64,000 nt of DNA from Apodemus sylvaticus (taxonomy: Eukaryota > Chordata > Mammalia > Rodentia > Muridae): contig NC_067473.1 in assembly GCF_947179515.1 (NCBI RefSeq), positions 94,185,850 through 94,249,849 on the forward strand. The letters run 5' to 3'. The notes under the pieces are model-generated. The model ran no database searches, was not told the origin of the DNA, and saw only the letters and a list, made by a program, of their open reading frames with translations. Positions 56,311-64,000 of the stretch are shown here, in pieces. Within the stretch, counting starts at the first letter, position 1. Each line of letters opens with the position of its first letter. Both the position numbers and the translations under genes were made by a program.

Positions 56311-56869
56311 TCCTCGCTTGAGACAGCCCTGCTGGCATGGTGCTGCTTGACTGGAGATGAGCAGAGCACTCTGTGTGTGAGAGAGGGAGGGGCTGAGGAA
56401 CAAGAGTAACTGTTTGCAGCTGAGAGCTCTGGCTAGACTCATGTGGCTGGTTGAGTGGTTTGTCTAGATTTCAAGTGCCACCAATTTCTGGTCTTTCTTA
56501 TAATAGCCGTTGTGTTGCCTCTGCATCAGAAGAATTTTATTTCTTTAATCTAGCTGATTTTTGATGATTTTAGCTATTTTTCATTAATTCTTTGAGCTTC
56601 ATTTTTGTTGATTTTTAAAAAATGGAATGTGTATGTTTATTAAATTCTCACTCAGGTTTTAAATGCTTAGATGTCTATCCATATGCATTTTTATCTTTCT
56701 AAGTAGACTTGGACACATTATTCTAAATGTCTTCTAAAATAAATGTGTAGATTTTATTTTCTAAGGGACATTGTAACCAGAAATTCAGTATATTCATTTA
56801 GAGATTTACTTTTACTTCCATTCCAATGTTTCTTAAGTCTTTACATTGATGGTGATTCTGGCATAATTG

Positions 56870-57075
56870 CTTGGGGCTGGCCCCATGAGTGGGTTCCAGA
56901 GTGGATGTAAGGAACAGGAGAGGGGAAGGATGAGTAAGACACCAAGACTGGGAGGCTTTGCCAGTCAGAAAACTTCTTTATTTATACATATTCTAAAACA
57001 TTCATGGTTTCATGAAATACAAATCATATCATTTAATCCTGAGCATACTTCTCTCAGTTCCAGGTTAAACCTAGG
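56870..57075. repeat. LTR-like block, unit B copy
   Basis: Homologue of 48156-48375 (CCCCATGAGTGGGTTCC...GAGTAAGACACCAAGACTGGGAGG...CTTTATTTATA). Confidence 0.4.
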
Positions 57076-57966
57076 TAGAAAAATTTCATTATCATCAACT
57101 CTATATCCTTAGTCTTATAATTCCACAAATCATTTTAGCTTAAGTAAGCAAGCAAGAACCTTGTGGTTTCAAGATGATTGGAGAGTTTGCTATTATCTGA
57201 GCCAGTCCAAGCAAATTACAATTCTTAAGCAGTTTATTTTCTTTTAATTGTCAGTCATATTATTTGCAGATTTGCCTATTCCTGAGAGTTCAGGATTAGG
57301 CATTGTTGAAGTTTTCATTTGTAACCTTATAAGAATTTGCTTAATAAAAGAATTGTTATTTTTCTACATTAATTAACATTACAGCCTTATGTAAACTAAT
57401 CTTATCAAAGAATAACAAATCCTCATACTTCATTCTTTTTGTATTCTTTTATATCATTCTTGAATCACCAATACATGGTATCATGCTATCTTATTCATTC
57501 TAGCTTTTGTTGTTGGGTTCTTCCTAGGGGTTTAGTATGTATGGCCATTTATCTTGTAGGTTACAATTCTAAGAAATTCTATATATACTGTAATAATATT
57601 TTGATGATCTGTTGTCATTTTTTCTGTCATGCTGAATCTTGTGAGCTATCTCTGAGTTGAAACTATTCTAATTATTTTGTTTCATAACTTCCTACAGGGC
57701 AGATAACATTCTTCAAGGTCCAGAGAAGACTCCCAAATAGGCTCAACTAAAGTTATTTCCTAGAAAACAGGAGTTGTACATTTTTCACTTTCTTAGGGGA
57801 ATACAGAGATAATTTTGACAGAGAAAACATGGCTGTGTCATAATGCCAACAGGCTCCAAGGCTGTAACATGCAGAGACTCAAATTGATAATAAAGGCCCC
57901 AGGTCAGCAATCCCAGCATGTGGCTCAGCTTTGCTGGCACCTTGTCAAAGCAGCTCCTCTGTCTTC
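57076..57966. other. Unassigned flank left of L1-5
   Basis: No gene. 57660-57960 (GGTCAGCAATCCCAGCATGTGGCTCAG and neighbours) has the look of retroviral LTR or internal sequence but could not be assigned. Confidence 0.35.
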
Positions 57967-58236
57967 TTTTTTTTTTTTGAATATTTTTTTTTTATTATTC
58001 GATATAATTTATTTACATTTCAAATGATTTCCCCTTTTCTAGCCCCCCCACTCCCCGAAAGTCCCACAAGCCCCCTTCTCTTCCCCTGTCCTCCCACCCA
58101 CCCCTTCCCACTTCCCCGTTCTGGTTTTGCTGAATACTGTTTCACTAAGTCTTTCCAGAACCAGGGGCCACTCCTCCTTTCTTCTTGTACCTCATTTGAT
58201 GTGTGGATTATGTTTTGGGTATTCCAGTTTTCTAGG

Positions 58237-61200
58237 TTAATATCCACTTATTAGTGAGTGCATACCATGATTCACCTTTTGAGTCTGGGTTACCTCACTT
58301 AGTATGATATTCTCTAGCTCCATCCATTTGCCTAAGAATTTCATGAATTCATTGTTTCTAATGGCTGAATAGTACTCCATTGTGTAGATATACCACATTT
58401 TTTGCATCCACTCTTCTGTTGAGGGATACCTGGGTTCTTTCCAGCATCTGGCAATTACAAATAGGGCTGCTATGAACATAGTAGAACATGTATCCTTATT
58501 ACATGGTGGGGAGTCTTCTGGGTATATGCCCAGGAGTGGTATAGCAGGATCTTCTGGAAGTAAGGTGCCCAGTTTTCGGAGGAACCGCCAGACTGATTTC
58601 CAGAGTGGTTGTACCAATTTGCAACCCCACCAGCAGTGGAGGAGTGTTCCTCTTTCTCCACACCCTCTCCAACACCTGCTGTCTCCTGAATTTTTAATCT
58701 TAGCCATTCTGACTGGTGTAAGATGAAATCTTAGGGTTGTTTTGATTTGCATTTCCCTAATGACTAATGAAGTTGAGCATTTTTTAAGATGCTTCTCCGC
58801 CATCCGAAGTTCTTCAGGTGAGAATTCTTTGTTTAACTCTGTACCCCATTTTTTAATAGGGTTGTTTGGTTTTCTGGAGTCTAACTTCTTGAGTTCTTTA
58901 TATATATTGGATATTAGCCCTCTATCTGATGTAGGATTGGTGAAGATCTTTTCCCAATTTGTTGGTTGCCGATTTGTCCTCTTGATGGTGTCCTTTGCCT
59001 TACAGAAACTTTGTAATTTTATGAGGTCCCATTTGTCAATTCTTGCTCTTAGAGCATACGCTATTGGTGTCCTGTTCAGAAACTTTCTCCCTGTACCGAT
59101 GTCCTCAAGGGTCTTCCCCAGTTTTTTTTCTATTAGCTTCAGAGTGTCTGGCTTTATGTGGAGGTCCTTGATCCATTTGGATTTGAGCTTAGTACAAGGA
59201 GACAAGGATGGATCAATTCGCATTCTTCTGCATGCTGACCTCCAGTTGAACCAGCACCATTTGTTGAAAAGGCTATCTTTTTTCCATTGGATGTTTTCAG
59301 CCTCTTTGTCGAGGATCAAGTGGCCATAGGTGTGTGGGTTCATTTCTGGATCTTCAATCCTGTTCCATTGATCCTCCTGTCTGTCACTGTACCAATACCA
59401 TGCAGTTTTTAACACTATTGCTCTGTAGTATTGCTTGAGGTCAGGGATACTGATTCCCCCAGATTTCCTTTTGTTGCTGAGAATAGTTTTAGCTATCCTG
59501 GGTTTTTTGTTGTTCCAGATGAATTTGATAATTGCTCTTTCTAGCTCTGTGAAGAATTGAGTTGGGATTTTGATGGGTATTGCATTGAATCTGTATAGTG
59601 CTTTAGGCAAAATGGCCATTTTAACTATATTGATTCTGCCGATCCATGAGCATGGGAGGTTTTCCCATTTTTTGAGCTCTTCTTCCATTTCCTTCTTCAG
59701 AGTCTTGAAGTTCTTGTCATACAGATCTTTCACATGTTTGGTAAGAGTCACCCCAAGATACTTTATACTGTTTGTGGCTATTGTGAAGGGGGTCATTTCC
59801 CTAATTTCTTTCTCAGCCTGCTTATCCTTTGAGTATAGGAAGGCCACTGATTTGCTTGAGTTGACTTTATAACCTGCCACTTTGCTGAAGTTGTTTATCA
59901 GCTGTAGGAGCTCTCTAGTGGAGTTCTTTGGGTCACTTAGGTAGACGATCATGTCGTCTGCAAATAATGATAGTTTGACTTCTTCCTTTCCAATTTGTAT
60001 CCCTTTGACCTCCTTATGTTGTCGAATTGCCCGAGCTAGTACCTCAAGTACAATATTGAAAAGATAAGGAGAAAGGGGGCAGCCTTGTCTGGTCCCTGAT
60101 TTCAGTGGGATTGCTTCAAGTTTCTCTCCATTTAGTTTGATGCTGGCTACCGGTTTGCTGTATATTGCTTTTACTATGTTTAGGTATGGGCCTTGAATTC
60201 CTGTTCTCTCCAAGACTTTAAGCATGAAGGGATGCTGAATTTTGTCAAATGCTTTTTCAGCATCCAATGAAATGACCATGTGGTTTTGTTCTTTGAGTTT
60301 GTTTATGTAGTGGATTGTATTGATGGATTTCCGTATATTGAACCAACCCTGCATTCCTGGGATAAAGCCTACTTGATCATGGTGGATGATCGTTTTGATG
60401 TGTTCTTGGATTCGGTTGGCAAGAATTTTATTGAGTATTTTTGCATCGATGTTCATAAGGGAAATTGGTCTGAAGTTCTCTTTCTTTGTTGGATCTTTGT
60501 GTGGCTTTGGTATCAGCGTAATTGTGGCTTCGTAGAAGGAATTGGGTAGTGTTCCTTCTGTTTCTATTTTGTGGAATAGTTTGAAGAGTATTGGTGTTAA
60601 CTCTTCTTTGAAGGTCTGGTAGAATTCTGCACTGAAGCCATCTGGTCCTGTGCTTTTTTTGGTTGGAAGACTTTCTATGACTCCTTCTATTTCTTTAGGC
60701 ATTATGGGACTGTTTAGATGGTCTAGTTGGTCCTGATTTAATTTTGGTATTTGGTATCTGTCAAGGAAATTGTCCATTTCCTCCAGATTCTCCAGTTGTG
60801 TTGAGTATAGGCTCTTGTAGTAGGATCTGATGATTTTTTGGATTTCCTCAGTTTCCGTTGTTATATCTCCCTTTTCATTTCTAAGTTTGTTAATTTGGAT
60901 ACTTTCTCTGTGCCCTTTGGTCATTCTGGCTAAGGGTTTATCTATCTTGTTGATTTTCTCAAAGAACCAGCTCCTGGTATTGTTGATTTTTTGTATGGTT
61001 CTCTTTGTTTCTACTTGATTGATTTCGGCCCTGAGTTTGATGATTTCCTGCCTTCTACTCCTCCTGGGCGAAATAGCTTCTTTTTGTTCCAGGGCTTTCA
61101 GGTGTGTCATTAAGCTGGTAATGTATGCTCTCTCCATTTTCTTTTTGGAGGCACTCAGGGCTATGAGTTTTCCTCTTAGCACTGCTTTCATTGTGTCCCA

Positions 61201-62061
61201 TAGATTTGGGTATGTTGTGTTTTCATTTTCATTGTGTTCTAAAAAGTCTTTAATTTCTTTCTTTATTTCTTCCTTGACCAAGGTATCATTGAGTAGAGTA
61301 TTGTTCAGTTTCCACGTGTATGTGGGCTTTCTGTTGTTTCTGTTGCTATTGAAGACCACTTTTACTCCATAGTGATCAGATAGGAGGCATGGGATTAGTT
61401 CGATCTTCTTATATTTGTTGAGGTCTGTCTTGTGACCAATTATATGGTCGATTTTGGAGAAGGTACCATGAGGTGCTGAGAAAAAGGTATATTCTTTTGT
61501 TTTAGGATAGAATGTTCTATATATATCTGTTAAATCTAATTGGTCCAAAGCTTCAATTAGTTTCATTGTGTCCCTGTTTAGTTTCTGTTTTCCTGATCGG
61601 TCCATTGAGGAAAGTGCAGTGTTGAAGTCACCCACAATTATTGTGTTAGGTGCAATGTGTGCTTTTAGTTTTAATAAAGTTTCTTTTACAAAAGAGGGTG
61701 CCCTTACATTTGGGGCATAGATGTTCAGGATTGTCAGTTCTTCTTTTTGTATTTTTCCTTTGACCAGCAAGAAGTGACCCTCAGGGTCTCTTTTGATGAC
61801 TTTGGGTTGAAAGTCAATTTTATCTGATATTAAAATGGCTACTCCAGCTTGTTTCCTGAGACCATTTGCTTGTAAAATTGTCTTCCAGCCTTTTACTCTA
61901 AGGTAGTGTTTGTCTTTGACCCTGAGGTGTGTTTCCTGTAAGCAGCAAAATGTAGGGTCCTGTTTACGTATCCATTCAGTTAGTCTGTGTCTTTTTATTG
62001 GGGCATTAAGTCCATTGATGTTAAGAGATATTAAGGAATAGTGATTGTTACTTCCTATCAT
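58237..62061 (-). CDS. ORF2: L1-5 ORF2 protein, intact (1274 aa)
   Basis: Endonuclease and reverse transcriptase of LINE-1; nicks T-rich target DNA and primes cDNA synthesis on L1 RNA (target-primed reverse transcription). The N-terminal apurinic-type endonuclease (about residues 1-240) has N14, E43, D145 and N147 and an SDH near 230. The reverse transcriptase domain has the GxSAEFYQ and SLDAEKAFDKI regions, the GTRQGCPLSP segment and the catalytic FADD at about 700-703. The C-terminal cysteine-rich segment (CWRGCGERG...HCWWGC) is near 1130-1150. The length is normal for rodent L1 ORF2, with no stops or shifts. The start is the ATG 59 nt after the ORF1 stop, shared by all young copies here. 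Rodent L1 ORF2 is thought to be translated by unconventional internal initiation. Confidence 0.96.
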   Translation of the reverse strand: MIGSNNHYSLISLNINGLNAPIKRHRLTEWIRKQDPTFCCLQETHLRVKDKHYLRVKGWKTILQANGLRKQAGVAILISDKIDFQPKVIKRDPEGHFLLVKGKIQKEELTILNIYAPNVRAPSFVKETLLKLKAHIAPNTIIVGDFNTALSSMDRSGKQKLNRDTMKLIEALDQLDLTDIYRTFYPKTKEYTFFSAPHGTFSKIDHIIGHKTDLNKYKKIELIPCLLSDHYGVKVVFNSNRNNRKPTYTWKLNNTLLNDTLVKEEIKKEIKDFLEHNENENTTYPNLWDTMKAVLRGKLIALSASKKKMERAYITSLMTHLKALEQKEAISPRRSRRQEIIKLRAEINQVETKRTIQKINNTRSWFFEKINKIDKPLARMTKGHRESIQINKLRNEKGDITTETEEIQKIIRSYYKSLYSTQLENLEEMDNFLDRYQIPKLNQDQLDHLNSPIMPKEIEGVIESLPTKKSTGPDGFSAEFYQTFKEELTPILFKLFHKIETEGTLPNSFYEATITLIPKPHKDPTKKENFRPISLMNIDAKILNKILANRIQEHIKTIIHHDQVGFIPGMQGWFNIRKSINTIHYINKLKEQNHMVISLDAEKAFDKIQHPFMLKVLERTGIQGPYLNIVKAIYSKPVASIKLNGEKLEAIPLKSGTRQGCPLSPYLFNIVLEVLARAIRQHKEVKGIQIGKEEVKLSLFADDMIVYLSDPKNSTRELLQLINNFSKVAGYKVNSSKSVAFLYSKDKQAEKEIREMTPFTIATNSIKYLGVTLTKHVKDLYDKNFKTLKKEMEEELKKWENLPCSWIGRINIVKMAILPKALYRFNAIPIKIPTQFFTELERAIIKFIWNNKKPRIAKTILSNKRKSGGISIPDLKQYYRAIVLKTAWYWYSDRQEDQWNRIEDPEMNPHTYGHLILDKEAENIQWKKDSLFNKWCWFNWRSACRRMRIDPSLSPCTKLKSKWIKDLHIKPDTLKLIEKKLGKTLEDIGTGRKFLNRTPIAYALRARIDKWDLIKLQSFCKAKDTIKRTNRQPTNWEKIFTNPTSDRGLISNIYKELKKLDSRKPNNPIKKWGTELNKEFSPEELRMAEKHLKKCSTSLVIREMQIKTTLRFHLTPVRMAKIKNSGDSRCWRGCGERGTLLHCWWGCKLVQPLWKSVWRFLRKLGTLLPEDPAIPLLGIYPEDSPPCNKDTCSTMFIAALFVIARCWKEPRYPSTEEWMQKMWYIYTMEYYSAIRNNEFMKFLGKWMELENIILSEVTQTQKVNHGMHSLISGY

Positions 62062-62120
62062 TTTTGACGTTATTTTTTAAATTTGAATGCTTAACTTCTT
62101 TTGGGTTTGATGAAATGTTA

Positions 62121-63392
62121 CTATCTTGCTTTTTCCAGGGTGAAGTTTCCCTCCTTGTATTGGTGTTGTCCTCCTATTATCCTTTTTAGGGCCGGGTTTG
62201 TGGATAGATATTGGGTAAACTTGGTTTTGTCATGAAATATCTTAGTTTCTCCATCTATGGTGATTGAGAGTTTTGCTGGATATAGTAGTTTTGGTTGGCA
62301 TTTGTGTTCTCTTAGAGTCTGCATGAGATCTGCCCAGGACCTTCTAGCCTTCATAGTCTCAGGTGAAAAGTCTGCTGTGATTCTGATAGGTCTTCCTTTA
62401 TATGTTACTTGGCCTTTTTCTCTTACTGCCTTTAGTATTCTTTCTTTGTTTAGAACATTTGGTGTTTTGATTATTATGTGACGGGAAGTATTTCTGTTCT
62501 GGTCCAGTCTGTTTGGAGTTCTGTAGGCTTCTTGTATATTCATGGGCATCTCTCTCTTTAGGTTAGGGAAGTTTTCTTCCATAATTTTATTGAAGATATT
62601 TGCTGGCCCTTTAAGTTGTAAATCTTCACTCTCATCTATGCCTATAATCCTTAGGTTTGGTCTTCTCATTGTGTCCTGGATTTCCTGGATATTTTGGGTT
62701 ACAAGCTTTTTGCATTTTGCATTTTCTTTAACTGTTGAGTCCATGGTTTCTATGGAATCTTCAGCATCTGAGATTCTTTCTTCTATCTCTTGTATTCTGT
62801 TGTTGATATTTGTATCTCTGTCCCCTGATTTCTTCCCAAGGCTTTCTATCTCCAAAGTTGTCTCCCTTTGAGTTTTCTTAGTTGTTTCTACTTCTGATTT
62901 TAGATCCTGGATGGTTTTGCTTAGCTCCTTCACTTGCATGTTTGTGTTTTCCTGTAATTCTTTAAGAGATTTTTGTGTTCTCTCTTTCATGAGCTCAGCC
63001 TGTTGACCAAAGTTCTCCTGTATTTCTTTAAGAGATTTTTGTGTTTCGTCTTTCATGACCTCAGCCTGTTGAGCAAAGTTCTCCTGTATTTCTTTAAGTG
63101 TTTTTTGCATTTCCTCCTTGTTGGCTTTTGTATTCTCCTGGATTTCTTTCAATGATTTTTGTGTTTCCCTTGCAAGGGCTTCTACCTTTTGATCCATTGT
63201 CTCCTGAATTTCTTTATGTATGACCTTCATGTGTTCCTGTACCAGCATCATGACCAGTGATTTTAAATCCAAATCTTGTTTTACTGGTGTGATGGGGTAT
63301 CCAGGACATGTTGGTAGAGGAGAATTGGGTTCAGATGTTGCCATATTGCCTTGATTTCTGTTAGTGACGTTCCTGCGTTTGCCTTTTGCCAT
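62121..63392 (-). CDS. ORF1: L1-5 ORF1 protein, intact (423 aa)
   Basis: Trimeric RNA-binding chaperone that forms the L1 ribonucleoprotein with ORF2 protein. It has a basic N-terminus (MAKGKRRN), a long coiled coil (about 45-240) with repeated QKSLKEIQEN-type units, an RRM-like domain from LRIIGIDE (about 250-340) and a basic C-terminal domain ending FTLEKAR. Two more coil units are present than in the L1-3 copy (FAQQAEVMKD and FGQQAELMKE in series). The frame is complete from the ATG to the stop. It sits directly upstream of ORF2 on the same transcript. Confidence 0.95.
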   Translation of the reverse strand: MAKGKRRNVTNRNQGNMATSEPNSPLPTCPGYPITPVKQDLDLKSLVMMLVQEHMKVIHKEIQETMDQKVEALARETQKSLKEIQENTKANKEEMQKTLKEIQENFAQQAEVMKDETQKSLKEIQENFGQQAELMKERTQKSLKELQENTNMQVKELSKTIQDLKSEVETTKKTQRETTLEIESLGKKSGDRDTNINNRIQEIEERISDAEDSIETMDSTVKENAKCKKLVTQNIQEIQDTMRRPNLRIIGIDESEDLQLKGPANIFNKIMEENFPNLKREMPMNIQEAYRTPNRLDQNRNTSRHIIIKTPNVLNKERILKAVREKGQVTYKGRPIRITADFSPETMKARRSWADLMQTLREHKCQPKLLYPAKLSITIDGETKIFHDKTKFTQYLSTNPALKRIIGGQHQYKEGNFTLEKAR

Positions 63393-64000
63393 CTAGATCT
63401 CACTGGTGTTAGTTTATCTTGTCAGTGCTGGACTCACCAGTGCAAGCTGCCCCTTCCCAGTTGGCCTCTGGTGCACAGCTTACCTCCTGCACTGCTTGTA
63501 GACAGTGTGCTGCTGCCCAGGCTGTTCAGATCCTAAAGCAGGCACCCGAAGGCTCCCGCTGGGGCCCGCTGGATTCACTGGAGCACACTGACTTCTCCCA
63601 GCTGGCCGCCCGGAAGCCCAGCTAGCCACTTGCAGGACTTGGAGATGTAATGCTGCCGCCCAGACTGATCTGGATCCGGAAGCGGAGAGAGTAGAGCTAA
63701 GGGCTTCTGCCTGAGGCCTTGCCCCAGATTGTGTCTGTGGAGCAGATGGAGCCCGTGTGCACTCCCAGGGAGTGCCGACGGTGTATGCTACTGTGACCTC
63801 CCCTGAGTACCGCTCACTCCGCTGGGCAGCCGATCTGCCAACCGGGCTATCGCACACAAGGTTAGCCTGGCCGCCCAGTCCCTGAGTCCAGGCAAAAGCC
63901 TGGGAGGCCAAGGTCCGAGCAAAGTTCCCCTACGGCTTTGACTGTTAATTGGGTTTGCCAGGTGACAGGATGGCGGGCATGTGCGCCCGCGCTCCCTGAA
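63393..64000 (-). promoter_or_regulatory. L1-5 5' UTR, ORF1-proximal part
   Basis: GC-rich and homologous to 28103-28710 of L1-4. The promoter-distal half is not in the window, so presence of the full promoter is unknown. Confidence 0.7.

Larger units (their letters stand above)
49050..57075 (+). repeat. Tandem duplication unit B
   Basis: Second copy of the 5-kb unit, split by about 3.1 kb (49517-52610) that unit A lacks. It carries the apparently functional V-kappa gene and one private B1 insertion (54348). Confidence 0.85.
57967..64000 (-). mobile_element. L1-5: young LINE-1 with both ORFs open; 5' end outside window
   Basis: Minus strand. T-run tails are at 57967-57978 and 57985-57995, 3' UTR to 58236, ORF2 58237-62061, a 59-nt spacer, ORF1 62121-63392, and the first about 600 bp of 5' UTR up to the window edge. 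Compared with L1-1, L1-3 and L1-4 none of their frame breaks is present. The right flank, the 5' UTR end and the target-site duplication lie beyond the window. Confidence 0.96.

Noticed and set aside
58742..59329. Open frame of 195 codons on the plus strand, found also at 7161, 23465 and 33034
   Set aside because: It is the antisense of L1 ORF2 codons and recurs only because L1 recurs; no start context, promoter or independent conservation is seen.

Overview
This is nuclear DNA from a muroid rodent and part of an immunoglobulin kappa variable (IGKV) gene cluster. Four plus-strand V-kappa segments are present: one apparently functional and three pseudogenes. Each has recognisable codon frames, and some keep an octamer promoter, a split leader exon and a 12-bp-spacer recombination signal. 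Rodent origin rests on B1 SINEs, an MT-type MaLR retrotransposon, a 4.5SH RNA-derived sequence and rodent-type LINE-1. No J or C-kappa segment is visible. The species cannot be fixed from the sequence alone.

Layout. (1) 1-14405: a stack of minus-strand LINE-1s. It holds a young L1 (L1-1, 1-6068), an older L1 (L1-B) split by a 5'-truncated young L1 fused to a 4.5SH RNA copy (L1-2), and a second older L1 (L1-C) split by a complete MaLR element with two 399-bp LTRs. (2) 14406-22660: old repeats and long microsatellites, no gene. (3) 22675-29313: a full-length young L1 (L1-4) with a 14-bp target-site duplication, inserted just upstream of V-kappa pseudogene 1 (29580-29868). (4) 30637-41545: an old plus-strand L1 interrupted by full-length young L1-3, which carries a probable 447-bp 3' transduction. 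(5) 42379-42935: an IGKV5-like pseudogene. (6) 43450-57075: a head-to-tail tandem duplication of about 5 kb. Unit A holds a broken IGKV1-like gene and unit B the apparently functional one. (7) 57967-64000: young L1-5, with both ORFs open and its 5' end beyond the window.

The V segments serve antibody light-chain diversity: RAG recombination joins one V to a J segment in B cells. The L1s encode ORF1 (RNA-binding trimer) and ORF2 (endonuclease/reverse transcriptase), which copy L1 RNA and, in trans, SINEs and other RNAs. The window records several such events: two young insertions with clear direct repeats, one RNA-switch chimera and one transduction. All five young L1s lie on the minus strand, opposite to the V genes. 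I saw no non-immunoglobulin host protein gene, tRNA, CRISPR array or bacterial feature. All homology statements are by-eye comparison within the window or against remembered family features; no database search was run.
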